Source of the DNA: RI-153 sp963752935
Lineage (GTDB): Bacteria > Chloroflexota > Anaerolineae > Caldilineales > Caldilineaceae
DNA: 64,000 nt
Direction: 5' to 3'
NCBI GenBank assembly: GCA_963752935.1
Contig: CAVWAL010000024.1
Coordinates: 124,001-188,000 of the forward strand
Shown here: in pieces, positions 8,525-16,963 of the stretch
Numbering within the stretch: position 1 is the first letter of the stretch
Layout of the letters: each line of letters begins with the position of its first letter
Translations under genes and position numbers: made by a program
Notes under the pieces: model-generated
What the model saw: the letters and a program-made list of their open reading frames with translations, nothing else
Databases searched by the model: none
What the model was told of the DNA's origin: nothing

Positions 8525-9590
8525 CTACTCAGCGCAGACGGCAGTCGTTTCACGTTCTATCAACGTCGACCGCAAGATCTGTGAACCTGTAGGCGTGGCA
8601 TCCTCCTTGATCGCATCGATCAACATTTTGGCCGCAACGGCTGCAATCTGGCGATAGGGAACGTGCAGACTGGTCAGCGTCGGCGACAAGTGAGACGCTT
8701 CAGGCGAATCATTTGTGCCGACGACCGAGACGGCACCGGGTACGGAGATTTCTTGCTCACGCAAAGCTCGCAAAATACCGACAGCCATCAGATCATTGGC
8801 GGCAAAGTATGCCGTGGGGGCGGGGCTGCTCTTTTGCGTCCGTTGAACGGCCTGATAGCCACCATCGACCGCAAAGTAACCATAGTCGATCCAGCTTGGA
8901 TCAACCGGATATATCGCCGTCACGCATGGCTTGATAATAGCCCTCGAGCCGTTCTTTGACAACCCGTGTATCAGGATCACCCCCGACGTACGCAATCCGC
9001 CGATGTCCTAACTCGATCAGGCGGGCAATGACTTTGCGCGTATCCTCGCGATTGTCGGCATCTACCCAACCGACGTCGGCATGTTGCTGGGGGGGGCGAC
9101 CGATCAACACGAGTGGTGTCCCTTGTTCGCGCAGTTCCCCTACCGTGTTCACATCCAGCCGACCACTGGTGACGATGATACCGTCCGCCTGTCGTGTCGC
9201 CAGGATCTGTAATGTCTGAACGATCTCGTCGTTGTAACTCTCACAGCCGCCTACCAGCAGTCGGTACTCGTTGGCGTAGGCTACATCCAGCAAGCCGCTC
9301 ATGATCTGGGGGAAGAAACTATCTTCAAAGTACCCTTTGTAAACGTGCGGCACAATCAAGCCGATCGTATGCGTGCGGCGCACACTTAAGGAACGGGCAG
9401 TGGCATTGGGCTGGAAATTGAGCGTTTTGGCGGCCGCCAATACACGCCGTCGGGTACGATCACTGATGCGTGCGTTACCCGAAAAGACTCGGCTTACCGT
9501 GCTTGGGTGTACGTTGGCCTTGGCGGCGACATCTCGAATCGTTGACAATGTGGCTACATTTCTATCGATTGGCTCTGCTGTTTCTGACAA
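8525..9590 (-). pseudogene. LacI-family sugar repressor, one-base frameshift
   Basis: The first part (9590-8901) has a LacI DNA-binding domain near residue 17 (IRDVAAKANVHPSTVSRVFS), the hinge helix region and the first half of a sugar-binding core. It stops after MRDGDISG. The second part (8995-8525, another frame) continues the core with YPVDPSWIDYGYFAVDGG, YFAANDLMAVGILRAL and VSVVGTNDSPEASHLSP, in the right order and spacing. The span is one base more than a multiple of three; dropping an A in ATATAT around 8908-8914 rejoins it into about 354 residues. It directly precedes malE on the same strand, so it is the likely maltose regulator. It is either inactivated or carries a sequence error. 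Confidence 0.85.
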
Positions 9591-9674
9591 GATCGCCAGT
9601 TCTACTGCGATCGTTCAAACAGATCACCGCAAGACTCTTTTCCGCTTATCCAGAACAGGCTGTCATTAATTTAT

Positions 9675-9686
9675 GCAACCGATTGC
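9675..9686. promoter_or_regulatory. LacI-family operator upstream of lacI
   Basis: GCAACCGATTGC fits the family consensus GCAAnCGnTTGC, symmetric about a central CG. It lies just downstream of the predicted lacI -10 box, where a bound repressor would block transcription. Autoregulation by the adjacent LacI-type protein is the natural inference. Confidence 0.65.
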
Positions 9687-9697
9687 GCTAACTAGCA

Positions 9698-9726
9698 ATT
9701 ATACTGGAACGTAAATGCCTTGTCAA
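9698..9726 (-). promoter_or_regulatory. Consensus sigma-70-type promoter for lacI (and possibly mal genes)
   Basis: Read on the minus strand: TTGACA (9726-9721), 17 bp, TATAAT (9703-9698). Both hexamers are perfect matches to consensus. It drives transcription toward lacI, whose start is about 108 bases downstream, with the LacI-type operator between. Confidence 0.85.
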
Positions 9727-9778
9727 TGAATTATCATGATTTTTGGGCAATTGTTGTTCCCGTCATGTTGTGGCTCCT

Positions 9779-9806
9779 TTGCTCTCTCTTCGCTTTCTAC
9801 TATACT
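9779..9806 (+). promoter_or_regulatory. Probable promoter for dgt
   Basis: TTGCTC (9779-9784), 16 bp, TATACT (9801-9806), about 88 bases ahead of the dgt start. The -10 is good and the -35 moderate. The 303-bp gap 9591-9893 holds this promoter, the divergent lacI promoter and the operator; I see no gene in it. Confidence 0.5.
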
Positions 9807-9893
9807 GTGAAAGAGAACGCGAAAAACGACGCGCAAAATGACGCGTAAGATCACCGAATAGTGTTTTATTCCAACTTGACGAGGAGGTAGTTC

Positions 9894-11090
9894 ATGTTGG
9901 TGACGCGTGAGCAACTGGAAGATCGTGAGAGTCGGACGTTGGCTCCCTATGCTATGCACAGTAATCAGAGCCAAGGCCGCGTGTACGCAGAAGATGAACA
10001 TTCCTATCGCACAGTCTATCAGCGCGATCGTGATCGCATCATTCATACCACCGCGTTTCGACGACTCGAATACAAGACACAGGTCTTTGTCTATTCGGAA
10101 GGCGATCACTACCGCAACCGTTTAACCCACAGCGTCGAAGTGGCTCAGATTGGACGTACCATGGCCCGCACGCTGGGCTGCAATGAAGATCTGACCGAAG
10201 CCATTTGCCTCGCACACGATCTCGGCCATCCCCCGTTTGGGCATACCGGCGAGGAGACACTGAACGATCTGATGCGCAGCCACGGTGGCTACGATCATCA
10301 GAAGCAGACATACCGCATCATTACTCAACTCGAACAACGCTATCCCGACCATCCTGGGTTGAACCTGACCTATGAGGTGCGCGAAGGGGTGGTCAAACAC
10401 GATACTTCCTACGATATCGTTGACGCCCGCGACTACGCCCCCGATGACCGCGGCACGTTGGAGTGCCAATTGAGCAACCTGGCCGACGAGATCGCCTATA
10501 ACACCAGCGATACGGACGACGGTCTGCGCGCCGGCATCCTTGAGCCAAAGGACGTCTTGGCGCTGAAGCTTTCACAGCGGGTGCTGCGTAGTCTGGGAGA
10601 GAGTGGGAGCGTTGATTTGTCGGAGCCGATGATGCGCTACCGCTTCATTCGACGTCTGGTGGGGATCCAGGTCTCGGATACCATCGCTGCAACCGATGCC
10701 AACCTGGTCGCGGCCGGTGTGGAAACGCTGGCTGATCTGCGTCAATTGCCGGGGAATGTGGTCAGCTATTCACCCGAACTGGCCGAAGAAAATGCCGAGT
10801 TGAAGAAATTCCTTTACGAATGTTTTTACCGTCACTATCGCGTGGTGCGGATGGCGGCTAAGGCAGATCGCACACTGCGCGCGCTGTACGATGCCTATGT
10901 TTCAGTGCCCGAACAGCTACCCCCCGAGACGCAAAAACGGATCAAGGGGTTGGCGCGTACGTCATCTTCGCTCGATGACGAAAATAGCGTGGGGTTACAC
11001 CGGCTTGTCTGCGATTATATTGCCGGTATGACGGATCGGTATGCGATTCTGGAATACAAACGTCTGTACGATCCTGAGGAGCGCGTTTAG
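9894..11090 (+). CDS. dgt: Deoxyguanosinetriphosphate triphosphohydrolase-like HD protein
   Basis: A 398-residue HD-domain dNTPase starting at ATG 9894 behind GAGGAGG. The N-terminus has the dGTPase signature (YRTVYQRDRDRIIHTTAFRRL with KTQVF). The metal site is visible: His in RLTHSVEVAQ and the HD pair in CLAHDLGHPPFGHTGEE. The later GTLECQLSNLADEIAYNTSDTDDGL segment supplies another Asp. The family hydrolyses dNTPs to deoxynucleoside and triphosphate, controlling dNTP pools. It ends 13 bases before the convergent neighbour and stands alone, with its own promoter. Confidence 0.92.
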   Translation: MLVTREQLEDRESRTLAPYAMHSNQSQGRVYAEDEHSYRTVYQRDRDRIIHTTAFRRLEYKTQVFVYSEGDHYRNRLTHSVEVAQIGRTMARTLGCNEDLTEAICLAHDLGHPPFGHTGEETLNDLMRSHGGYDHQKQTYRIITQLEQRYPDHPGLNLTYEVREGVVKHDTSYDIVDARDYAPDDRGTLECQLSNLADEIAYNTSDTDDGLRAGILEPKDVLALKLSQRVLRSLGESGSVDLSEPMMRYRFIRRLVGIQVSDTIAATDANLVAAGVETLADLRQLPGNVVSYSPELAEENAELKKFLYECFYRHYRVVRMAAKADRTLRALYDAYVSVPEQLPPETQKRIKGLARTSSSLDDENSVGLHRLVCDYIAGMTDRYAILEYKRLYDPEERV

Positions 11091-11102
11091 GCGCCGGGTA
11101 TG

Positions 11103-12863
11103 CTATTGCGGTCTGCTGCGCACGATCATAGAAACGATGACTGAACTGAAGGGGGCATCTTTTTCGTCGTTCAAATAGGAGACCGCATCGATTTTACAAT
11201 CGAGAATCAGGTGTTCGCCGCGCAGCTTGAAGGTTAGCCCAGGTTGCACCCTTAGCGGTTCACCGGTCACTGTGCCGCTGCTTACACCACGGTCGGCAAG
11301 CCGATCTAAATCCACACCAGGGCCGACGAGCAACTGGTTTTGCGTGCGCAGTTTCGCTTTGTCATAGAGCCAGATGTCGAGGACGCGAACACTGTCACTG
11401 CTGGCGGAAGGTGGATCCAGTTCACCTTTTGTACCCATTCCGCATGCTCCGAGGATGTCGGCTGCGTTGCCCGGCGCTGTAATGGTAAAACTCTCATCGT
11501 AGTCTGTGATGCCGTGGTGATAGCGCGCCGTGACCTCTGCCAATATATCCCGGCGTTTGTCGTCGCTCTCTTTGCGCCGGAACTGATTCATGCGCTCCTG
11601 GAATTGGCCAACGAAGCCATTCTCATCGAGAGATCGGCCGCGACGCTCGCCACGCGGCTTTTTCGGTTTGTTTTTTAACGATTCATACGTGGCCGGGCCG
11701 GGCAGTGGCGGCACGATAGAGTAGGACGGTGTCTCACCTGGGCTGTCATCTGCCTCGACATCGCCCGTGATGTCTGCTTCGTGTTCGTGCGCCTCGTCCT
11801 CGAGGACGTCTGCCTCGTCTTCCAGGGTGGCTGCCTCGTCTTCGACGACGGGCGCTTCGTCTGAGGCGGCTTCGATCTCTTTGAACTCACCCTCCACAAT
11901 AGAATCGTCCTGGTGGCTGCGCGGCTGCTCGTCTTCCGGGCCGTCGGCATCGGCTTGGGGTGTATCTGATGGGGTGGGCCAATCTGTGTGTCGATCGGAG
12001 ACAGCGCGCGGAATTTCCGTTTCGGCGCCATATTTCCTCGTCAAATAGGCCGGGGATGGTGAGGCTTGCGTCGAGCGGTTGTCCCAAAAGTCCTTTTGCT
12101 CTTCGTGACTGAGTTCGTTCTGTCCACCGCGGGGATCGATATCTTCGTCCTCATCCTCGTCGCTGTCGTCCTCTTCCGCCACGTTTATATCGTTGTCCCA
12201 ACCGCCTCCGACGGCGCCGTTAACGACCTCGTCCTCCTCCTCATCATACTCGTCTTCATCCGGGTCATCCTCATCCCAGTCGTCCTCTTCCCGATCGTCG
12301 TTGCCGGTCGGTTGGGGCCCATGCTCTTGACCCAGAACGTACTGATAGAAGATCCACAGCCCGCCGCCCACGAGGATCACGGCGGCCAGAAGTACCCAAA
12401 GCCAGTTGAGCCAACCCATGGGCGGAGCCGCAACCGATGCCTCTTGGTCTGATGGCGCGTCCATGGATTCCACGTTTCCATCGCTGGTCTGAAATGCCGA
12501 GGCCAGGGATCGCAGGTTGATCTCACGCAGCGCGGCTGTAGAGCTGTCCTCCTCCTGGTAGAAGCGAATGGCTGCGGCCAACTCCGCTTCGGGATCAGAG
12601 AAATCGTTGAGCCGCGACAGTGTAGACTCTGCATTCTCTCCGCCTGTAGAGACGTATGTATCTGCCAATGCCGAGAGGTAGTGGGCGCGAAGTTCAGGGC
12701 GCAGATTGTCCAGCGTGCTATCCTGGCCCTCCACCGGCCAGACTACCCAGGCAATGAAGAGGCCCAGGAGCAGCCCCAATAGACCAAAGGCTGCACTTCG
12801 CCCAAGTTGTTTTCGTTGATCAGAGGTCAAGTTGGCAAAGGGGGTCCGGTTATATTGGCGCAT
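11103..12863 (-). CDS. Two-helix membrane protein with long acidic region; function unknown
   Basis: I do not recognise the function of this 586-residue protein. Two hydrophobic segments are seen, at about 23-43 and 151-176, separated by a helical stretch of about 105 residues (LRPELRAHYLSALADTY) that would lie outside or inside together. Residues about 189-370 are strongly acidic and low in complexity (DDREEDDWDEDDPDEDEYD), followed by a basic stretch KPKKPRGERRGR. The last 170 residues look like a folded, beta-rich domain ending in SSVIVSMIVRSRPQ. It is the last gene of a dprA, guanylyltransferase, this-gene run, 47 bases behind the guanylyltransferase. The layout (membrane anchor, charged tether, C-terminal domain) suggests a scaffold or sensor, but that is inference only. 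Confidence 0.75.
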   Translation of the reverse strand: MRQYNRTPFANLTSDQRKQLGRSAAFGLLGLLLGLFIAWVVWPVEGQDSTLDNLRPELRAHYLSALADTYVSTGGENAESTLSRLNDFSDPEAELAAAIRFYQEEDSSTAALREINLRSLASAFQTSDGNVESMDAPSDQEASVAAPPMGWLNWLWVLLAAVILVGGGLWIFYQYVLGQEHGPQPTGNDDREEDDWDEDDPDEDEYDEEEDEVVNGAVGGGWDNDINVAEEDDSDEDEDEDIDPRGGQNELSHEEQKDFWDNRSTQASPSPAYLTRKYGAETEIPRAVSDRHTDWPTPSDTPQADADGPEDEQPRSHQDDSIVEGEFKEIEAASDEAPVVEDEAATLEDEADVLEDEAHEHEADITGDVEADDSPGETPSYSIVPPLPGPATYESLKNKPKKPRGERRGRSLDENGFVGQFQERMNQFRRKESDDKRRDILAEVTARYHHGITDYDESFTITAPGNAADILGACGMGTKGELDPPSASSDSVRVLDIWLYDKAKLRTQNQLLVGPGVDLDRLADRGVSSGTVTGEPLRVQPGLTFKLRGEHLILDCKIDAVSYLNDEKDAPFSSVIVSMIVRSRPQ

Positions 12864-12910
12864 GGCGTTGTTGATCCTGTTTCTACCCCACTTACTGTGC
12901 CGGGAGCCGG

Positions 12911-13990
12911 TTAGAGCAGATCGCTCTGATCCTGGGCGCGCAGCATATCGACGAGTTCTTTCACCTGTTGAATTTTATCCCGGTGACCGATCAGCAAGGT
13001 GTCACCGGTATCGACGATCACCATATCCTCTACACCCACCAGTGCGATCAAGCGCTTGTCACCAGAGACAATATTTCTGCGGCTGTCCACCTGGATCAAG
13101 TCTCCTTGCGTCACGCAGTTGCCGTCATCGGTCAACGGCACCACGAATTCCAGAGCGTCCCAACTGCCCACATCGTTCCATCCGGCGTCAAGCGGCACCA
13201 TGGCCACCTGCGCTGCTCCTTCCATGATGCCATGGTCGATGGAGATGTTGGGCAACGTGGGCCAAACTTCCTGCAAAACGTTGTCGGCCTGTTCGGTCCC
13301 CAATGCCGCTTCGATGCGCAGTAACCCGGCGTAGAGTTCGGGGAGTTGGCGTTCAAACTCGGCCAGCAAAATGTCGACTCGGCTGATGAAATTGCCTACG
13401 TTCCAATAGTAACCACCCTCGGCCAAGAATTGTTGTGCAGTGGTGAGGTCTGGCTTCTCAAGAAAGCGTTCCGCTTCAAAAACAGGCCACTCTCCGCTCA
13501 ATGGCAGGGCGGCGTCGCTGCGTTTGATATACCCGTAACCCGTGTGTGGAGAGTCCGGTTCGGCGCCCAGCACCGTTACGTAGCCGGCTTGGGCTGCGAT
13601 CTCAGCCTGCCGCACAACAGCACAGTAGCGGGCTTCATCTCGAAAGACATGATCTGCATGGAGAATCGCGATGACGGCGTCAGGATCTCGTTTGCGTAAG
13701 TGAACACAGGCCAGACCGATCGCCGGCGCAGTGCTGCGTCCGCTGGGTTCCCCCAAAATATTGGCCTGTGGAATGGTTGGGATCTGCTGCGCAGCGAGGG
13801 AACGATACCGATCACCCGTGAGGATGTAGATCTCTTCCGCTGACACAATATCGGCGATGCGGTCGACCGTAGCCTGGATCATCGTCCGTCCGCTGCCGGT
13901 GATGTCGGCAAACTGTTTGGGCAAAGCTTGCCGACTGCGTGGCCATAGTCGTGTGCCGATTCCCCCGGCCAGAATAGCTGCGTACATCAT
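12911..13990 (-). CDS. manC: Mannose-1-phosphate guanylyltransferase
   Basis: A 359-residue sugar nucleotidyltransferase making GDP-mannose from mannose-1-phosphate and GTP. The nucleotide-binding signature AAILAGGIGTRLWPRSR with KQF is at residues 4-27. It also has PSGRSTAPAIGLA, ILHADHVF, the FLEKP sugar-binding motif and WNVGNFISRVDILL, all typical of the family. It lacks the C-terminal isomerase domain of bifunctional enzymes, consistent with its length. GDP-mannose feeds glycolipid or polysaccharide synthesis. Its start is MM at 13990 or 13987. It lies between dprA and the acidic membrane protein on the same strand. Confidence 0.9.
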   Translation of the reverse strand: MMYAAILAGGIGTRLWPRSRQALPKQFADITGSGRTMIQATVDRIADIVSAEEIYILTGDRYRSLAAQQIPTIPQANILGEPSGRSTAPAIGLACVHLRKRDPDAVIAILHADHVFRDEARYCAVVRQAEIAAQAGYVTVLGAEPDSPHTGYGYIKRSDAALPLSGEWPVFEAERFLEKPDLTTAQQFLAEGGYYWNVGNFISRVDILLAEFERQLPELYAGLLRIEAALGTEQADNVLQEVWPTLPNISIDHGIMEGAAQVAMVPLDAGWNDVGSWDALEFVVPLTDDGNCVTQGDLIQVDSRRNIVSGDKRLIALVGVEDMVIVDTGDTLLIGHRDKIQQVKELVDMLRAQDQSDLL

Positions 13991-14153
13991 TGTACCTCAG
14001 TTGGAATGGTGGAAGTTGAAACAGCATTTGTCCGACATCGATGCCTGGTGCCTTGCGGCGCAAGTGCCCCGGCGGAAATATGGCTTCTGTACCGCCGGTA
14101 GAGCGTGCGGCATATTCGGCCGGGGTTTCCTGGTGTGAGGAGGGTGTGAACGG

Positions 14154-15260
14154 CTACTTTCCTGCCCTTACATAACGCAGTGGGCTCACCTGGCGTACCA
14201 ATCCCTTGAGTTCCATCAGTGTGAGCAGGCTTGTCACCTGTGCTGCGGCCAGCATAACATCGTGCACGATGTCATCTACGTGTTTGGGCTCTGCCGATAG
14301 ATGCTTCAACAGGTTAGTCTCCCCTGGATCGGCGGCGACTGTGACGCGCATTTCTTGCTGTGCGGACGTCCGTTCCAGATCGAGATAGTCGAGCACATCG
14401 GTGACCGTGAGCAACGGCGCTGCACCGTTTTGGATCAGCAGGTTGCAACCCTGGCTTCCCGGGTGCAGAATCGATCCTGGCACGGCGAAGACATCGCGTC
14501 CTTGCTCCACGGCATATCGAGCCGTGATCAGCGCACCGCTGCGTTCGCCCGCCTCGACGACGATGACGCACAGACTCAACCCGCTGATAATGCGATTGCG
14601 CGGTGGAAAGTTTGAGGCTTCGGGTTTGGTGCCCAGTGGGTATTCACTTATCATAGCGCCGTTTTGCTGCAGGCCGGCGGCGATACTGCGATTGCTAGCC
14701 GGGTAAACTTGATCGACGCCACTGCCCAGCACCGCCAACGTACGTCCACCTGCATCGAGAGCCGTCTGATGGGCTACGGCATCAATGCCGAGGGCCAAAC
14801 CGCTCACAATCGTCACGCCATTCTGGGCAAGTTCGGTCACCAGCGAGTGGGTGACTTCTCGCCCATAGGCTGAGGCCCGCCGTGTGCCCACAATCGCGAC
14901 GGCCGTGCTGTCTTGATCGGTCAACTCGCCACGCACGTAAAGCACTGGCGGCGGATTGGGCGTCTGGCGTAGATTGTGAGGATAGGCCGCATCGTCCCAT
15001 GTCAGCAGGGTAGCGCCGCTGTGTTGGAGCCGCAGCCATTCTGCCTCCAGGTCCAGCGTGCGGCGCAGGCTCAGCAGATTCTCCAGCGTGCGCCGATCCA
15101 AACCGGCGGCCTGCAACTGTTGAATCGGCGCACGCCAGGCCGCTTCAATCGTGCCACATGTCTCCAGCAAAGCCGTCAGCCGGGCAGGACCGATCCCCGG
15201 CACCCGGTTAAAGGCTATCCAAAAGGCTTTTTCATTCACGGCCATGCGGCACCTGTTCAC
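14154..15260 (-). CDS. dprA: DNA-processing protein DprA
   Basis: A 368-residue DprA/Smf protein that loads RecA on incoming single-stranded DNA during transformation. An N-terminal helix-hairpin-helix region (FNRVPGIGPARLTALLE) is followed by the Rossmann-like DprA domain: VAIVGTRRASAYGREVT, SGLALGIDAVAHQTAL, AVLGSGVDQVYPASN, SEYPLGTKPEASNFPPRNRIISGL and GERSGALITARYAVEQGRDVFAVPG. The C-terminal 60 residues form a winged-helix domain. An internal ATG at 15245 is an equally possible start. No other competence gene is in view. Confidence 0.93.
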   Translation of the reverse strand: MNRCRMAVNEKAFWIAFNRVPGIGPARLTALLETCGTIEAAWRAPIQQLQAAGLDRRTLENLLSLRRTLDLEAEWLRLQHSGATLLTWDDAAYPHNLRQTPNPPPVLYVRGELTDQDSTAVAIVGTRRASAYGREVTHSLVTELAQNGVTIVSGLALGIDAVAHQTALDAGGRTLAVLGSGVDQVYPASNRSIAAGLQQNGAMISEYPLGTKPEASNFPPRNRIISGLSLCVIVVEAGERSGALITARYAVEQGRDVFAVPGSILHPGSQGCNLLIQNGAAPLLTVTDVLDYLDLERTSAQQEMRVTVAADPGETNLLKHLSAEPKHVDDIVHDVMLAAAQVTSLLTLMELKGLVRQVSPLRYVRAGK

Positions 15261-15281
15261 GGCTTAACGTCACTGCAAGGA

Positions 15282-15314
15282 TGCCCTTACAATGGTATTT
15301 GCCCTTACAATGGT
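15282..15314. repeat. Tandem 15-bp direct repeat between dprA and rimM
   Basis: TGCCCTTACAATGGT occurs at 15282-15296 and 15300-15314, an 18-bp period, in the short gap after the rimM stop. Only two copies are present. It may be a local duplication or a tandem protein-binding site. Confidence 0.6.
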
Positions 15315-15357
15315 GAGGAGAATAGTGGATGCCCTGCCATTTGTCAAACCGATTGGC

Positions 15358-15984
15358 CTACTCCTCGGCATCTACGATACCCGGCAACAGGGCAACCGTG
15401 AGTAGACCCGCAGCCAAATCGACGTTCTTGATCACCTCTGTCGTCGCCGGGATCAGAATGTCTCGCCCCTTGTTTACAGATTCGGCGGGTTTGATCACAT
15501 ACACTTCATTCGCCCCTGTAAAGAGGACGTCTGTCACTGTCCCCAGAATCTGTTGCTCTTCTGTCTGCACGGTCAGCCCGAGGATTTGGTGTACAAAATA
15601 GGTATCTTCTTCGAGTTCGACAGCCGCATCTTCGGGGATGAATAGCCAGGTGCCGCGCATCGCCTCGGCGTCGTCGCGGTTCACCACGTGATCGAAGCGC
15701 AGTAACATTCGATTCTTATGCGGGCGCATGCTTTCGATCTCTACCGGTTCCATCTCGTCGCCCAGTAGAATTGACTGACCGGCGGCGAAACGTTCTTCTG
15801 GGAAGTCGGTATACGGTTCAATGGCTACTTCGCCGCGTGTGCCGTGCGCGCTGATCACACGCCCGACTGCCAGGAAGCCATCCGGCACGTTGACGTCGAG
15901 ATGTGCGCGGTTGGACGGCTGTCCGTGTCTACGTGGGCGGCGTGGACGTTTCCCTGCTGTTCCTTGATTTCTTGCTTCAGTCAT
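15358..15984 (-). CDS. rimM: Ribosome maturation factor RimM
   Basis: A 208-residue protein. After a basic N-terminal extension of about 30 residues comes the RimM domain (FLAVGRVISAHGTRGEVAIEPYTDFPEERF) and then a PRC-barrel (YFVHQILGLTVQTEEQQILGTVTDVLFTGANEVYVIKP, ILIPATTEVIKNVDLAAGLLTVALLPGI). RimM binds S19 and assists maturation of the 30S head. In many bacteria it is followed by trmD and rplS; here it is followed by dprA. A terminator separates it from khpA, so it probably has its own promoter. Confidence 0.92.
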   Translation of the reverse strand: MTEARNQGTAGKRPRRPRRHGQPSNRAHLDVNVPDGFLAVGRVISAHGTRGEVAIEPYTDFPEERFAAGQSILLGDEMEPVEIESMRPHKNRMLLRFDHVVNRDDAEAMRGTWLFIPEDAAVELEEDTYFVHQILGLTVQTEEQQILGTVTDVLFTGANEVYVIKPAESVNKGRDILIPATTEVIKNVDLAAGLLTVALLPGIVDAEE

Positions 15985-16046
15985 GCTAGGTCACTTTCTC
16001 TTCGTTATCATTTGTCCGCAAAAGCGGAGCGCGATCACAAAAATTC

Positions 16047-16081
16047 TAAAAAAAACAGCGGAAGGCATTCCCCCCGCTGTC
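16047..16081 (-). terminator. Terminator after khpA
   Basis: On the minus strand ACAGCGGGG and TTCCGCTGT (16081-16056) pair over 9 bp, two of them G-U, followed by eight or nine T. It ends the ffh-rpsP-khpA run before rimM. Confidence 0.85.
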
Positions 16082-16131
16082 TTGCCGATCATTTGATTCG
16101 CGCTCGAACGCTGTCTGCGACTGCACATCGT

Positions 16132-16359
16132 CTACAGGATCTTCAGTGAAACCTGGCGCCCATCGTTTGAGGCAGAAACTTGTAGCACCGTGCGCATGGC
16201 GTTTGCCACCCGCCCGCCTTTGCCGATCACGCGACCGGCGTCTTCCGGTGCTACTTCTAATCGCAACATCACCCGATCTCGCTGTGTGCGTTTGGAGACC
16301 TTGACTTCTTCTGGGTTTTCAACCAGGGCTTTCGCCATGAATTCAACCAGCTTTTCCAT
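16132..16359 (-). CDS. khpA: KH-domain RNA-binding protein KhpA
   Basis: A 75-residue single KH-domain protein with the GxxG-type RNA-binding loop VIGKGGRVANAMRTVL. Length and N-terminus (MEKLVEFMAKALVENPEEV) are typical of KhpA, which binds RNA with KhpB and affects cell division and small-RNA action in other bacteria. It follows rpsP, its usual neighbour. Start ATG 16359 lies behind GGAGG. Confidence 0.92.
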   Translation of the reverse strand: MEKLVEFMAKALVENPEEVKVSKRTQRDRVMLRLEVAPEDAGRVIGKGGRVANAMRTVLQVSASNDGRQVSLKIL

Positions 16360-16514
16360 TGGTTCCTCCCTGTCGACTGTGACTCTCCGTTGGCCGGAGA
16401 CTCAGTTGAGCCGTTCAGCCGCCGGTGAGTCGCGTTCATCACGACCGCAACCGCAGTGCGAGCGCGCCGGGCAAATCAAGACGCGTTAAGATCTGGCTGC
16501 CCTAACGCTGTGGC

Positions 16515-16817
16515 TTAGACAGCGGCCGTTTCGGTTTCGGCAACCGGCTCGGGTTGGTAGATCAACTTGCCGCTCTTATTGATAACGCCTTGTTTGACCA
16601 GCAATGGCGCAACGCCATCACTCGGCTGTGCGCCCAAGGAGAGCCAATGCGCTGCACGATCCGCTTTGATCTGAATGGTAGGCGGATTGGTCAACGGATC
16701 GTACGTGCCGATCGTTTCGATAAAGCGCCCATCACGTGCACTAAGCTGATTGGCGACGACAACACGGTAAAACGGTTTCTTTTTTGCGCCCATACGGCGC
16801 AGGCGAATGCGAACCAC
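16515..16817 (-). CDS. rpsP: 30S ribosomal protein bS16
   Basis: 100 residues starting MVRIRLRRMGAKKKPFYRVV, the signature of bS16, followed by DGRFIETIGTYDPL. The C-terminus has an 11-residue extension ending PEPVAETETAAV. It lies between ffh and khpA, in the conserved order. Confidence 0.96.
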   Translation of the reverse strand: MVRIRLRRMGAKKKPFYRVVVANQLSARDGRFIETIGTYDPLTNPPTIQIKADRAAHWLSLGAQPSDGVAPLLVKQGVINKSGKLIYQPEPVAETETAAV

Positions 16818-16963
16818 TACGCTCTTGCTCCTTTTGATTCAAACCTGTTGCTGTTTGCGGTTAGGTTGGTTGTCTTAACGACGTAGACTAAACACGATGG
16901 TTTTCTTAAAATAGTTCCAGGCTGTTCTAGTTAAGTAGGCTATGTTGACAGGGTACTAGGGGC

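Noticed and set aside
9594..9670. Possible extra operator near the lacI start
   Set aside because: No symmetric match to the GCAAnCGnTTGC pattern beyond the site at 9675-9686.
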